From contig NZ_CP041242.1 in NCBI RefSeq assembly GCF_006547045.1, positions 2,738,001-2,802,000 of the forward strand: 64,000 nt of DNA, in the 5' to 3' direction. The notes under the pieces were generated by a model. It was not told where the DNA came from and did not search any database. It saw only the letters and a program-made list of their open reading frames with translations. Within the stretch, counting starts at the first letter, position 1. The number at the start of each line of letters is the position of its first letter. A program made the translations under genes and the position numbers. Source of the DNA: Lysobacter alkalisoli (lineage in GTDB: Bacteria > Pseudomonadota > Gammaproteobacteria > Xanthomonadales > Xanthomonadaceae). Positions 43,109 to 53,015 of the stretch are shown here, in pieces.

Positions 43109-45283
43109 TCAGCCCGAGGTCGAAGACGCCGGCCCCGGCTCCAGCTCCGGAGCGGTGATGGTCACCCGCAAGTCGCGGTTGGCGATCGCCTCGTTGCCGC
43201 TCCAGTCGCGGGCGGTGATGCGCAGCACGTAGTCGCCGGGGGCGAGTTCGGACGGTTGCCAGTAGCCGGTGGTGGCGATGCCGTCGCGCACGGTGTTGGT
43301 CAGTTCGTAGCGGAAACGGGTCACGGTGCTGCCGTGGACGGTGATGCCGCTGCCGGGGGCGTAGGCGATCTTCACCGCCTCGTTGGGTGGCATGCGGTTG
43401 AACTCGATGTTCATGCGCGGGGTTTCATGGCCGGGCAGCGGGCGTTCACCGGCATCGAGCCACTGGTAGCCCAGCGCGTACAGGCCGAGGCGGCGGCGCG
43501 GCAGGTTGCGGTCGACCTGGTCCCAGGCCTCGACCACGATGCGCAGGTCGCGTGCATCGGCCGGCACCTGTACGCGGCCGGCCTGCTTCGGCAACGACCG
43601 GTCGTATGCGTCGAGCAGTTCGACGCTGTCGATCCGCGGCGGATACGTGTCGGCATAGTTGACGAAGCCGAGCGTGACGGCATTGGTTTCGTAGCCGGTG
43701 GTGCCGACCGCCAGGTGCACGTGCGCCATCCGGTTGATGGTGCCGAGTTCGTCGCCGACGGCAAAACGGGTGCCGCGGCGGATGCGGACGCGTCGCGGTT
43801 TGCCTTCGTCATCGTCGACGAGCTGGAAGCGGGCCGGGTCGATCAGCGCGCCGCGCGGGGTGCGGCCAACGCGCATGTGGATGTATTGCAGGGTGTCGAC
43901 CGCAAGGCCTTCGTTCAGTCGCTCCATGCCCCAGGCGGCGAACGGGCTGCCGACCTTGGCGTCGGCGATGGCGACCACCGGCTGGCCGACATCGCCACGG
44001 ATGTCGAAACCGCCGTGCAGGTGGTTGCGGCTTTCGCCGCTGTAGTTGCCGCGGACCTCGCCGAGGGTGCCGACCACTTCGTGCCAGCCGGTCTGCGGGC
44101 GCAACGGCCAGCGGCCGCCGGTATCGGGCAGCGGGTTGAACGGGGACGGGCCGACCGTGGGTGCGGCACTGCCCTCCCCGGCCACCGCGGTCGCGACCGG
44201 CAGCGGCAATGCTTCGATCGCAGCATTGCCGCCCCGCGCGAGGCGATGGACGCGGTAGGCGCCGGCATCGCTGAAATGCAGGCCGCCTTCGAGATCGACG
44301 TCGATGCCGGCCGGGCGCGACAGCCGCTGCTCGCCACGTTGGGTGATCTCGTGCCAGCGTCCACGGCCATCGATCTGGACCACGGCCGATGGCCAGAGCG
44401 TGGTGACATGGAGGACGCCGTCATGGGCGCGGGCCAGGCCGACCGGGGTGGCGGGGGCGTCTTCGAGCAGGGTGTCGACCGCACCGCCGGGAGCGACGTG
44501 GCGGATGGCACGGTTGCCGGTATCGGCGACCCAGACACGGCCGAGCGCACTGACCGCCAGATCGGTCGGGGTGTCGAAGCGGGCCAGCATGCCAGGGCCG
44601 TCGAGGTGGCCCGGGCGCCCGTCACCGGCCAGCGTCCAGACGCGGCCATCGGGCTCTATCACTCGGATGCGGTCGTTGTAGGTGTCGGCCACATGGACGC
44701 GCCCGCTCGCGTCCACCGCCACGCCCATCGGGCCGTCGAACTGCGCCTGCGCGCCCGCTCCGTCGTGGAACCCGGGCTGGCCGTTGCCGGCCAGGGTGGT
44801 GACCACGCCGGCGGGAGTGACCTTGCGGATCGCATGGTTGCCGGTGTCGGCCACGTAGAGATTGCCAGCCAGGTCGAGTGCGAGTCCGGACGGGGTGTGG
44901 AAGGCGGCCTGCGCGCCGGAGCCGTCGGCGAAACCCTCACCGCCGCCGGCCAGGGTGTCGACGTTGCCATCGGGGCGGATCCGGCGGATGCGGTTGTTGT
45001 CGCCGGCATCGGCCACGTACACGGTGCCGTCGTCGGCGCGGGCCACGCCCCAGGGATCGGCGAAGCGCGCCTGCGTGGCCAGGCCGTCGTCCGAACCGCG
45101 CACGCCGTCGCCGGCCAGCAGCGACACCCGTTCGCTCCAGCCCCATTCGGTCTTCGGCGGGCCGAACTCCTCGAACGACGGCAGCGGCGGCACGCGCCCG
45201 ATGAGGAAGGTCGCGGCCAGCGCCGCCACGGTCAGGGCGGCCACCAGCCAGAGCCAGGTATTGCGACGGGAAGTACGGGGCAT
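43109..45283 (-). CDS. Membrane-anchored NHL beta-propeller with M23-like domain
   Basis: 724 aa. N-terminal helix (WLWLVAALTVAALAATFLIG), then at least five NHL repeats (~55-330; e.g. VYVADAGDNNRIRRIRPDG, LYVADTGNHAIRKVTPAGVV, VWVADTGNRAIRHVAPGGAV). A peptidase M23-like segment follows (NHLHGGFDIRGDVGQPVVAI and AHVHLAVGTTGYE), then C-terminal beta domains (VPADARDLRIVVEAWDQVDR, PGDYVLRITARDWSGNEAIA). The zinc-site residues look only partly conserved, so catalytic activity is uncertain. Confidence 0.8.
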   Translation of the reverse strand: MPRTSRRNTWLWLVAALTVAALAATFLIGRVPPLPSFEEFGPPKTEWGWSERVSLLAGDGVRGSDDGLATQARFADPWGVARADDGTVYVADAGDNNRIRRIRPDGNVDTLAGGGEGFADGSGAQAAFHTPSGLALDLAGNLYVADTGNHAIRKVTPAGVVTTLAGNGQPGFHDGAGAQAQFDGPMGVAVDASGRVHVADTYNDRIRVIEPDGRVWTLAGDGRPGHLDGPGMLARFDTPTDLAVSALGRVWVADTGNRAIRHVAPGGAVDTLLEDAPATPVGLARAHDGVLHVTTLWPSAVVQIDGRGRWHEITQRGEQRLSRPAGIDVDLEGGLHFSDAGAYRVHRLARGGNAAIEALPLPVATAVAGEGSAAPTVGPSPFNPLPDTGGRWPLRPQTGWHEVVGTLGEVRGNYSGESRNHLHGGFDIRGDVGQPVVAIADAKVGSPFAAWGMERLNEGLAVDTLQYIHMRVGRTPRGALIDPARFQLVDDDEGKPRRVRIRRGTRFAVGDELGTINRMAHVHLAVGTTGYETNAVTLGFVNYADTYPPRIDSVELLDAYDRSLPKQAGRVQVPADARDLRIVVEAWDQVDRNLPRRRLGLYALGYQWLDAGERPLPGHETPRMNIEFNRMPPNEAVKIAYAPGSGITVHGSTVTRFRYELTNTVRDGIATTGYWQPSELAPGDYVLRITARDWSGNEAIANRDLRVTITAPELEPGPASSTSG

Positions 45284-45407
45284 GCCGGTCCTGGGGCAAG
45301 GTTGCGGGATAGCGGGGGATGCTAGCAGGACACCCTGGCAGGACGCCGGGGTAGGCTACGCTGGCACGCGATGGCACGCCCCGTACAGAACAAGCGAGGA
45401 GTTCCCG

Positions 45408-45797
45408 ATGCACCCGGACACCCGGAAATACAATGAGGCCCAGGCGCCAGACGATCGGGCCATATGCCAGCTTCTGGCAGAGCAGATCGACCGCAACCTG
45501 ACGGAAGCGGAGAACAAGATATGGCACGCCCATCCCGTATGGTTTCTCGATGGCAACCCCGTGGTCGGGTACAGCAAACTGAAGCACTGCGTGCGCCTGC
45601 TCTTCTGGAGCGGCCAGTCCTTCGAGGAGGAGGGGCTGGAAAAGGAAGGCAGCTTCAAGGCGGCTGAAGCGCGATACACCGCCGTCGACCAGGTCGACAC
45701 CGGAAAGCTGCAGCGCTGGCTGGCCGAATCCCGCGACATCCAGTGGGATTACAAGAACCTGAGCCGCCGCAAAGGCCGGCTGGAGCGGTTGAAATAA
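45408..45797 (+). CDS. DUF1801 protein
   Basis: 129 aa from ATG 45408 (GCGAGGAG upstream). AEQIDRNLTEAENKIWHAHP, VWFLDGNPVVGYSKLKHCVR and LLFWSGQSFEEEG match the DUF1801 (YdhG-like) fold. Function unknown. Convergent with msrA, 3 nt apart. Confidence 0.85.
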   Translation: MHPDTRKYNEAQAPDDRAICQLLAEQIDRNLTEAENKIWHAHPVWFLDGNPVVGYSKLKHCVRLLFWSGQSFEEEGLEKEGSFKAAEARYTAVDQVDTGKLQRWLAESRDIQWDYKNLSRRKGRLERLK

Positions 45798-45800
45798 CGC

Positions 45801-46451
45801 TCAGGCGCCGGTCCCGACCGGGCAGCTGATGCCGGTGCCGCCCAGACCGCAGTAACCACCGGGGTTCTTCGACAGGTACTGCTGGTGGTCGTCCTCGGCG
45901 TAAAAGAACGGCGGCGCGGGGTACGCGATTTCAGTGCTGATGATGCCGAGGCCGACGGCATCGAGACGGGCCTGGTAGGCATCGCGGCTGGAAGTCGCGG
46001 CGCTGTACTGGGCCTCGTCTTCGCAGTAGATGGCCGAGCGGTACTGGGTGCCGACGTCGTTGCCCTGGCGCATGCCCTGGGTCGGGTCGTGGCCTTCCCA
46101 GAACGCCTTGAGCAGGGCGTCGACGCCGATCGCAGCCGGGTCGTACACCACCAGCACCATCTCGGCATGGCCGGTCAGGCCACTGCAGACCTCGCGGTAG
46201 GTCGGGTTGGGGGTGTAGCCGCCGGCGTAGCCGACCGCAGTGGTGAACACGCCCGGGATCGACCAGAACATGCGTTCCGCGCCCCAGAAGCAACCCATGC
46301 CGAACTGGATCCGCGCAAGACCTTCGAATGCGTCGCGCAGCGGGCGGCCGTGCACGTGATGGGCGTTGTGCAGGGGCATGGGGGTATCGCGCCCCGGCAG
46401 TGCATCGCCGGGAGCGGGAAGGCGTTGCTTGAAAGCACCGATGTTGAGCAT
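45801..46451 (-). CDS. msrA: Peptide methionine sulfoxide reductase MsrA
   Basis: Reduces methionine-S-sulfoxide in proteins, 216 aa. Catalytic [66 protein letters not shown]; resolving cysteines at the C-terminus ([16 protein letters not shown]). ATG 46451 gives the usual ~215-aa length. Confidence 0.96.
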   Translation of the reverse strand: MLNIGAFKQRLPAPGDALPGRDTPMPLHNAHHVHGRPLRDAFEGLARIQFGMGCFWGAERMFWSIPGVFTTAVGYAGGYTPNPTYREVCSGLTGHAEMVLVVYDPAAIGVDALLKAFWEGHDPTQGMRQGNDVGTQYRSAIYCEDEAQYSAATSSRDAYQARLDAVGLGIISTEIAYPAPPFFYAEDDHQQYLSKNPGGYCGLGGTGISCPVGTGA

Positions 46452-46489
46452 GACGGTTGATTGCTGGAGCAGCGTGGGCTGCGATGGGG

Positions 46490-47062
46490 TCAATAGTGCA
46501 GCAGGGCGTGCAGCGGGATGTCCTCCGGCCAGCGCGCGCGGCCGCCGAGGGCATCGAGTTCGATCACCACGCCGGCACCGACCGTCCGCGCACCGAGCCG
46601 GGTCACCAGTTCGTGCGCGGCGGTCAGGGTACCGCCGGTGGCAAGCACGTCGTCGACGATCAGGGTGCGGGCGCCGTCCACCAGTGCGCCCTCGCGGGCC
46701 TGCAGGCGATCGTGGCCGTATTCGAGCTGGTACTCGACCTCGACCAGCGGCGGCGGCAGCTTGCCGGGCTTGCGCAGCGGCACGAAACCCACGCCCAGCC
46801 GCTGCGCCAGCGCAGCACCGAAGATGAAACCGCGCGACTCGATCCCGCACACCGCCTCTACCCCGGCGCCCTGCCAGGGCGCGGCCAGCGCGTCGATGCA
46901 CAGGCCGAACGCGCCGGCATCGGCCAGCAGCGGGGTGATGTCGCGAAACAGGATCCCGGGCGACGGGAAGTCGGGGACGGCATGGACCCGCTCGCGCAAC
47001 CGTTCGACCTGGAGCCCGCGCATCGGATCCCCGGTGCGGCCAGCATCGGCGGATGGACTCAT
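46490..47062 (-). CDS. apt: Adenine phosphoribosyltransferase
   Basis: Purine salvage, adenine + PRPP to AMP, 190 aa. [62 protein letters not shown] loop [22 protein letters not shown] 47062 overlaps the stop of the upstream DUF2007 gene (ATGA), so the two are coupled. Confidence 0.96.
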   Translation of the reverse strand: MSPSADAGRTGDPMRGLQVERLRERVHAVPDFPSPGILFRDITPLLADAGAFGLCIDALAAPWQGAGVEAVCGIESRGFIFGAALAQRLGVGFVPLRKPGKLPPPLVEVEYQLEYGHDRLQAREGALVDGARTLIVDDVLATGGTLTAAHELVTRLGARTVGAGVVIELDALGGRARWPEDIPLHALLHY

Positions 47063-47331
47063 GCCGGCACCCAATCGTTGCCGTCGGCGGTGTCGTCATC
47101 GTCGGTCGCGGCGACCGGCGGCTCGGACAGCGGCAGCCCCGCCACCACCTCGCTGGCCTCGGGCCAGACGCTGTCGGGCACGCAGACCGCGACCACGCCG
47201 AACAATGGCAATTCGCCCATGCCACCGACCAGGTTCTCGCCACGCAGGAACACCGGCAGGCCGGCGTCTTCCAGTGCGTGCTTTACAAGGTAGGCGTCGA
47301 TCAGGCTGGCGGCCTCGTAGACGACCTTCAT
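47059..47331 (-). CDS. DUF2007 protein
   Basis: 90 aa: [60 protein letters not shown]. Matches the DUF2007 putative signal-transducing fold (PII-like ferredoxin fold). Overlaps apt by 4 nt. Confidence 0.87.
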   Translation of the reverse strand: MKVVYEAASLIDAYLVKHALEDAGLPVFLRGENLVGGMGELPLFGVVAVCVPDSVWPEASEVVAGLPLSEPPVAATDDDDTADGNDWVPA

Positions 47332-47412
47332 TGCCGTCTCCTCCGGGCGGGCTTGGCTTCGAGGATACCCCCGCGGGCCGAAAAGGTCCTCACCTCGTCA
47401 AAGGTCCTCGCC

Positions 47413-47440
47413 CTCGTCATCCCGAGGGAAGCCGGGATCC
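47413..47440. repeat. Single arm of the REP-like repeat
   Basis: TCGTCATCCCGAGGGAAGCC then GGGATCCA matches the left arm of the 24388-24487 element with a few changes; no full right arm, only a weak GGGCTTCCGG downstream. Confidence 0.5.
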
Positions 47441-47520
47441 ATTTTTGCTTTTGCTGCCTCCGGGCTTCCGGCCGGGCAACCGGATAGAATGCGCGATCCA
47501 CCCCGCCGATGCCGCATCGC

Positions 47521-49284
47521 ATGTCCGCAACGCCCGAAAAGCCCGTCCCGTCCGCTGAAACCCAGGGCGCGACGACCGAAAAGAAGGATTTCATCCGCCA
47601 GATCGTCCGCGACGACCTGACCAGCGGCAAGCACACGGCGATCAGGACCCGCTTCCCGCCCGAGCCGAACGGCTACCTGCACCTCGGCCATGCCAAGGCG
47701 ATCTGCCTGGATTTCGGCATCGCGCAGGAATTTGGCGGCGTCTGCAACCTGCGCTTCGACGACACCAACCCGGTGAAGGAGGATCCCGAGTACGTGCGCG
47801 CGATCCAGGAGGACGTGCGCTGGCTGGGCTTCGACTGGCATGAGTTGCGCCACTCGTCCGACTACTTCGAGGTCTACTGCCTCGCCGCCGAGAAGCTGAT
47901 CGCGCAGGGCGACGCGTTCGTCTGCGACCTCGCGGCCGATCAGGTGCGCGAGTACCGGGGCACCCTGACCGAGCCGGGCCGCAACTCGCCGTACCGCGAC
48001 CGCAGTGTCGAAGAGAACCTCGACCTGTTCCGGCGCATGCGCGCGGGCGAGTTTCCCGATGGCGCGCGCACGCTGCGGGCCAAGATCGACATGGCCAGCG
48101 GCAACATGAACCTGCGCGATCCGGCGCTGTACCGGATCAAGCACGTGCCGCACCCGATCGCCGGTGCAGGCTGGTGCATCTATCCGATGTACGACTTCGC
48201 GCATTCGCTCGGCGACGCGATCGAGGGCATCACCCATTCGCTGTGCACGCTGGAGTTCGAGGACCATCGCCCGCTGTACGACTGGTGCGTGGACAAAGTC
48301 GATCTCGTCAATCACCCGGAACTGCTCGCGCCTCTGACCGGCAAGGGCCTGCCATTCGAGGCCGCAAAGCCGCGCCAGATCGAGTTCTCGCGCGCGAACA
48401 TCAACTTCACCGTGATGAGCAAACGCAAGCTGATGACGCTGGTGCAGGATGGCCTGGTCGATGGCTGGGACGACCCGCGCATGCCGACCCTGCAGGGCAT
48501 CCGCCGTCGCGGCTACACGCCGGCCTCGCTGCGCCTGTTCGTCGAGCGCCTGGGCATCAGCAAGCAGAACTCGGTGATCGACTACTCGGTGCTCGAAGGC
48601 TGCCTGCGCGAAGACCTGGACGCGACCGCGCCGCGCCGCATGGCGGTGGTCGAACCGCTGAAGCTCACCCTCACCAACCTGCCCGACGGCCACGCCGAAT
48701 CGCTCACTTTCCCGAACCATCCGAAGGACGAGTCGTTCGGCGAGCGCCAGGTGCCGTTCTCGAACGTGTTGTGGATCGAACGCGATGACTTCGCCGAAGT
48801 ACCGCCGAAGGGCTTCAAGCGCCTCATTCCCGGTGGCGAGGTGCGTCTGCGCGGCGCCGGTATCGTGCGCTGCGACGAAGTGGTGAAGAACGACGCCGGC
48901 GAGATCATCGAACTGCGCGGCACCCTCGACCCCGAATCGCGTCCCGGCATGGAAGGCGCCAATCGCAAGATCAAGGGCACCATCCACTGGGTCAGCGCCG
49001 CGCACTCGGTCGAGGCGGAAGTGCGCCTGTACGACCGTCTGTTCGATGTCGCCGATCCGGACGACGATACTGACGGCAAGACCTACCGCGATCACCTGAA
49101 CCCGGGCTCGCGCCGCGTCGTCACCGGTCATGTGGAGCCGTCCGCGGCCGGAGCCGCTCCGGAACAGGCCTTCCAGTTCGAGCGCCTCGGTTATTTCGTC
49201 GCCGACCGCTACGATCACGCGGCGGACAAGCCGGTGTTCAACCGCGCTGTGACGTTACGCGATACCTGGGCGACAAAAGGCTGA
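47521..49284 (+). CDS. glnS: Glutaminyl-tRNA synthetase
   Basis: Class I synthetase, 587 aa from ATG 47521 (MSATPEK; ATG 47509 is 12 nt earlier). HIGH motif in [20 protein letters not shown] as [43 protein letters not shown], then the C-terminal anticodon-binding beta-barrels. Slightly longer than the E. coli enzyme owing to the N-terminal tail and a C-terminal Ala-rich insert. Confidence 0.97.
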   Translation: MSATPEKPVPSAETQGATTEKKDFIRQIVRDDLTSGKHTAIRTRFPPEPNGYLHLGHAKAICLDFGIAQEFGGVCNLRFDDTNPVKEDPEYVRAIQEDVRWLGFDWHELRHSSDYFEVYCLAAEKLIAQGDAFVCDLAADQVREYRGTLTEPGRNSPYRDRSVEENLDLFRRMRAGEFPDGARTLRAKIDMASGNMNLRDPALYRIKHVPHPIAGAGWCIYPMYDFAHSLGDAIEGITHSLCTLEFEDHRPLYDWCVDKVDLVNHPELLAPLTGKGLPFEAAKPRQIEFSRANINFTVMSKRKLMTLVQDGLVDGWDDPRMPTLQGIRRRGYTPASLRLFVERLGISKQNSVIDYSVLEGCLREDLDATAPRRMAVVEPLKLTLTNLPDGHAESLTFPNHPKDESFGERQVPFSNVLWIERDDFAEVPPKGFKRLIPGGEVRLRGAGIVRCDEVVKNDAGEIIELRGTLDPESRPGMEGANRKIKGTIHWVSAAHSVEAEVRLYDRLFDVADPDDDTDGKTYRDHLNPGSRRVVTGHVEPSAAGAAPEQAFQFERLGYFVADRYDHAADKPVFNRAVTLRDTWATKG

Positions 49285-49292
49285 GCCTTTTT
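49275..49292 (+). terminator. Possible terminator overlapping the glnS stop
   Basis: AAAAGGC-TGA-GCCTTTTT: seven-bp stem whose loop is the glnS stop codon, followed by a T run. Only three GC pairs, so strength is moderate. Confidence 0.5.
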
Positions 49293-49306
49293 CCTCGCCG
49301 CTCATG

Positions 49307-49336
49307 CCCCGGGTGCGCTTCGTTTGCCCGGGCTAC
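49307..49336. repeat. CCCGGG-type repeat, half copy
   Basis: CCCGGGTGCGCTTCGTTTGC then CCGGGCTAC resembles the arm of the inverted repeat at 50599-50676. Confidence 0.45.
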
Positions 49337-49525
49337 ATACTGAGGGTCGTGGCATTGTGGCCACGTTCGCCCGCGCTGGCCTAACCTGTCAGGCAACCGG
49401 CAACTCGACAAGGCTACGGCCGCGCCCGGGATAGGACGGGCAGGTAGATCATCCCGGGTGCGCCGCCTGCCCAGGCCGCTAAACCGGCCCCACCAGCTCC
49501 ATGACCATCGTCCAGGGAGGTTCGC

Positions 49526-49972
49526 ATGTCCATCGCACGCATCCGCCATCGTTTTGCCACGCTGTTCATCACCATGCTGTTCGCCAGCACGTTGTTCGCG
49601 CTGGCCGCCTGCGCCGCACCTCCCACGACCGCTCCGGCCGCGACCTATGACGACGTCGCCCCCGCAGCAGCCACTCCGGCCGCCGATCCGATGAACCTGC
49701 CCGGCGCGCAGGAACCGGCATCCGGCCCGGTCCAGGTCGACAGGAGCTGCAAGACCAATGCCGACTGCACGGTCAAGGACGTCGGCAACTGCTGCGGCTA
49801 CTACCCGGCCTGCGTCAACGTGAACAGCCCGACCGATCCCGAGGGCGTGCGCGCCGCCTGCGCGAAGTCCGGGATGATGTCGGTCTGTGGGTTCCGCGAG
49901 ATCAGCAGCTGCCAATGCGTCGAAGGCAAGTGCGAGGCGGCCAACGGCGGCGCCCTGCCCGCCATCGAGTAA
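49526..49972 (+). CDS. Cys-rich lipoprotein, unknown
   Basis: 148 aa. Signal peptide with lipobox (ASTLFALAAC, lipidated Cys ~29), a low-complexity Ala/Pro/Thr linker, then a ~90-aa domain with about ten Cys (SCKTNADCTV, GNCCGYYPACVN, SSCQCVEGKC) that must be disulfide-bonded. Looks like a small secreted inhibitor-type fold; function unknown. Confidence 0.82.
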   Translation: MSIARIRHRFATLFITMLFASTLFALAACAAPPTTAPAATYDDVAPAAATPAADPMNLPGAQEPASGPVQVDRSCKTNADCTVKDVGNCCGYYPACVNVNSPTDPEGVRAACAKSGMMSVCGFREISSCQCVEGKCEAANGGALPAIE

Positions 49973-49999
49973 AGACAAACGAGTAAGGACACACGCTGC

Positions 50000-50575
50000 A
50001 TGCTCTACGCCCAGGTCCACCTGACCCTGCCCGCATGGGTGCACGAAGTGGCCGATGCCGCGCGCGCCTACCCGGACGACGGCGACAAGGTCGCGCTGGC
50101 GATCGAACTGTCGCGCCGCAATGTCGAAGCCGACAGCGGCGGCCCGTTCGGCGCCGCCGTGTTCGGCCCGGACGACCGCATCATCGCGATCGGTGTGAAC
50201 CGCGTCGTGCCGCAGAGCTGCTCGGTGGCGCACGCCGAGAACATGGCCTACATGCTGGCCCAGCAGCGCACCCAACGCCCGCGCCTGAACCGCGATGCCG
50301 ACGACAACCCGGTCGGCCCGATCACCCTCGCCACGTCGTCACAGCCGTGCTGCCAGTGCTACGGTGCGACGGTATGGGCCGGCATCGACCGGTTGCTGAT
50401 CGGCGCCCGCAGCGAGGACGTGGAAAGCCTGACCGAGTTCGACGAGGGTCCGCTGCCGGCGGACTGGGTCGGCGAATTGAACAAGCGCGGGATCGAAGTC
50501 GTGCGCGACATCAATCGCGACGCCGCACGCGAAGTGCTGCGCATGTATGGCGAGTCCGACGGCGCACGCTATTGA
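50000..50575 (+). CDS. Nucleoside deaminase (guanine deaminase-like)
   Basis: 191 aa CDA-fold zinc deaminase: GGPFGAAVFGPDDR, zinc site VAHAENMAY (HAE) and SSQPCCQCYGATVWAGID (PCxxC). Similar to the tRNA adenosine / guanine deaminase group; substrate not certain. It starts 27 nt after the lipoprotein stop. Confidence 0.88.
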   Translation: MLYAQVHLTLPAWVHEVADAARAYPDDGDKVALAIELSRRNVEADSGGPFGAAVFGPDDRIIAIGVNRVVPQSCSVAHAENMAYMLAQQRTQRPRLNRDADDNPVGPITLATSSQPCCQCYGATVWAGIDRLLIGARSEDVESLTEFDEGPLPADWVGELNKRGIEVVRDINRDAAREVLRMYGESDGARY

Positions 50576-50598
50576 TTCTCACGGACGCGCGTTGTCCT

Positions 50599-50676
50599 GT
50601 AGCCCGGGTAAGGCCAAGCCGCACCCGGGGCTGGCGGCCGATCATCCCGGTTGCGGCTTCGCCCTGCCCGGGCTAC
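50599..50676. repeat. 31-bp imperfect inverted repeat before rlmM
   Basis: Arms at 50599-50629 and 50646-50676 both carry GTAGCCCGGG...AAGCCGCA...CCGGG when read inwards, with a few mismatches and a 16-nt loop. It ends 16 nt before the rlmM ATG, so it may affect its translation or end the deaminase transcript. A half copy is at 49307. Confidence 0.65.
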
Positions 50677-50692
50677 GAACGATGGAGCCCTG

Positions 50693-51757
50693 ATGCCTGA
50701 CGCCCTGTTCTGCCATTGCCGTGCCGGCTTCGAGCCGGAGCTTGCCGCCGAACTGACCGAGCGCGCCGCATCGCTCGGCCATGCCGGCTATGCGCGTACC
50801 GAGCGCGGCAGCGGCTTCGTCGAGTTCATCTGCGACGAAGCAACACAACTGGCGCGACAGCTGCCATTTGCCTCGCTGATCTTCGCCCGGCAGAAACTGT
50901 TGCGGCTGGCCGAGTTGCGCGGATTCGATCCGAAGGACCGCATCGGTCCGATCCTGGCGGTGCTCGATACCGCAGTACGGCGGCGCGACAGTGAGCCATT
51001 CGGCGACCTGTGGGTCGAACACCCGGACTCGGACGATGCGCGGCCGCTGTCCGGCCTCGCCCGCAGCTTCGGCAACGCGCTGCGGCCGGCCCTGCGCAAG
51101 GCCGGCTGGCTGACCGCGCGCGAAGATGCCCGCCTGCCGAGGCTGCATGTCGTGTTCCTGGCCGGCGACCACCTCGTGCTCGGCCGCAGCCACCCCGGCG
51201 ACAGCGCGCCGTGGCCGCAGGGCATCGCGCGCCTGCGCATGCACCCGCAGGCGCCGAGCCGTTCGGCATTGAAGCTGGAAGAAGCGCTGCTCACCCTGCT
51301 CGACGAAGACGAGCGCAGCGAACTGCTGCGCGAAGGGCTGACCGGCGCCGACCTCGGCGCCGCGCCGGGCGGCTGGACCTGGGTGATGCTGCACCACGGC
51401 CTGCACATGACCGCGGTCGACAACGGCCCGCTGCGCGCACATCTGTTCGACGACGGCCGGCTCGAACACCTGCGCGCCGACGGCTTCCGCTGGCAACCGG
51501 AGGGCACGCTGGACTGGATGGTCTGCGACATGGTCGAGCAGCCGCGCCGCGTCGCCGAACGCATGGCAAGCTGGCTGCGCGAAGGATGGTGCCGGCAGAC
51601 GATCTTCAACCTGAAACTGCCGATGAAGAAGCGCTGGGACGAAACCCGGCTGTGCCTGGATCTGTTCGCCAAGCAGGTCGGCGGGCCCGTGGACATCCGC
51701 GCGAGGCAGCTCTACCACGACCGCGAGGAAATCACGGTGTTCGCGCGACGGAAATGA
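50693..51757 (+). CDS. rlmM: 23S rRNA 2'-O-methyltransferase RlmM
   Basis: Methylates C2498 of 23S rRNA, 354 aa from ATG 50693 (GGAG upstream). N-terminal THUMP-like part (MPDALFCHCRAGFEPELAAE), SAM site GADLGAAPGGWTWVMLHHGL, DWMVCDMVEQPRRVAERMAS, FNLKLPMKKRWDETRLCLD and the C-terminal ARQLYHDREEITVF signature. Confidence 0.96.
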   Translation: MPDALFCHCRAGFEPELAAELTERAASLGHAGYARTERGSGFVEFICDEATQLARQLPFASLIFARQKLLRLAELRGFDPKDRIGPILAVLDTAVRRRDSEPFGDLWVEHPDSDDARPLSGLARSFGNALRPALRKAGWLTAREDARLPRLHVVFLAGDHLVLGRSHPGDSAPWPQGIARLRMHPQAPSRSALKLEEALLTLLDEDERSELLREGLTGADLGAAPGGWTWVMLHHGLHMTAVDNGPLRAHLFDDGRLEHLRADGFRWQPEGTLDWMVCDMVEQPRRVAERMASWLREGWCRQTIFNLKLPMKKRWDETRLCLDLFAKQVGGPVDIRARQLYHDREEITVFARRK

Positions 51758-51784
51758 TGTCTCCTCCCCTTGAAGGGGAGGGAA

Positions 51785-53005
51785 TCAAAGCCCCGCCGCG
51801 CGCCTCCAGAACGCGTGCGTCAGCGGCGGAATCTTGCCGACCAGCCCCATCAGCGGGCCGCGCAACAGGGTCGGCAGCATGGCGTCGTTGGAGAATAGCT
51901 GGTTGAGGCCGTCGAAGGCATGGGCGGCAACTGAGTTCTCGCTCTTGCGCGTGCGCGCCCAACGCGCGAGGCGCGATGGCGAAGCGATGTCGCCACCGCG
52001 CTTCATTGCATCGGCCACCATCGCACGCAACGCAGCCACATCGCGCAGGCCGAGATTGACGCCCTGCCCGGCCAACGGATGGACGACATGGGCGGCATCG
52101 CCCACCAGCGCCACGCGTCCGGCGACCACGGTCTCGGCCAGCTGCCGCTTGAGCGGGAACGCGACCCGCCTCGACACCGCCCGCATCGCTCCGAGCGGGC
52201 CGTCGAAGGCGCGATCGAGCTCGCAAAGGAACGCCGCCTCGTCGCAGTCGCGCAGGCGCAGGGCCTCGGCCTCGGGCAGGGTCCAGACGATCGAGCTGCG
52301 GCGCGCACCCTCGTCGGCAGCATCCACTCCAACCGCATCGCCTTCACGGAAGGGCAGGAATGCCAGCGGCCCGGTCGGCAGGAAGCGCTGCCAGCAGGTT
52401 TCGCGATGTGGTTGTTCGTGGTCGATGAAAGCGACCAGGCCGCTCTGGCCATGATCGCGGGTGGTGGTATCGATGCCCGCCATGGCACGCAGTTGCGAGT
52501 CGCCGCCGTCGGCCGCCAGCACCAGCCGGGCATGCAGGCGCAGGCCGGATTCGAGCTGCAAGCTGGCCGATGCGTCATCGGTCTGATCGAGTGCGACGAC
52601 CCGGTCCGGACAATGCAGGTCGACCCCGGCCGCCGGCAACGCCGACCACAGCCGGTCGACCAGCAGACCATGTTCGACGATCCAGCCCAGCTCCCGGCGG
52701 GCGAAGGCATCGGCCTCGAACACCAGCGGGTCGCCTCCGGCCGCGTCCCAGACCCGCATCGCGCGGTAGGGCTGCAGACGCGCGGCGCGCACCCCGGCCC
52801 AGACACCTAGACCGTCGAGCAGGGCGGCATTGTCGGGTGCGAAGGCGTAGACGCGCAGGTCCGGCGCGTCCACGCGCCAGGGCGACGGCGTGCGCGCCTC
52901 GACCAGCGCCACGCGCAGGCCGTCGCGGGCGAAGGCCAGCGCCGCCGCGGCGCCGACCACGCCGGCGCCGACCACGGCGATGTCGTAGAGATCGCGCCGA
53001 CTCAT
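51785..53005 (-). CDS. Ubiquinone biosynthesis FAD monooxygenase (UbiH/VisC/COQ6 family)
   Basis: 406 aa. FAD motif YDIAVVGAGVVGAAAALAFA, second site RVALVGDAAHVVHPLAGQGV, NLGLRDVAAL. A paralogue of the next gene; in xanthomonads two such hydroxylases are adjacent, and this one is the VisC/UbiI-like partner. Exact ring position is uncertain. Ten nt separate it from ubiH. Confidence 0.9.
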   Translation of the reverse strand: MSRRDLYDIAVVGAGVVGAAAALAFARDGLRVALVEARTPSPWRVDAPDLRVYAFAPDNAALLDGLGVWAGVRAARLQPYRAMRVWDAAGGDPLVFEADAFARRELGWIVEHGLLVDRLWSALPAAGVDLHCPDRVVALDQTDDASASLQLESGLRLHARLVLAADGGDSQLRAMAGIDTTTRDHGQSGLVAFIDHEQPHRETCWQRFLPTGPLAFLPFREGDAVGVDAADEGARRSSIVWTLPEAEALRLRDCDEAAFLCELDRAFDGPLGAMRAVSRRVAFPLKRQLAETVVAGRVALVGDAAHVVHPLAGQGVNLGLRDVAALRAMVADAMKRGGDIASPSRLARWARTRKSENSVAAHAFDGLNQLFSNDAMLPTLLRGPLMGLVGKIPPLTHAFWRRAAGL

Positions 53006-53015
53006 GCCCGGATCC

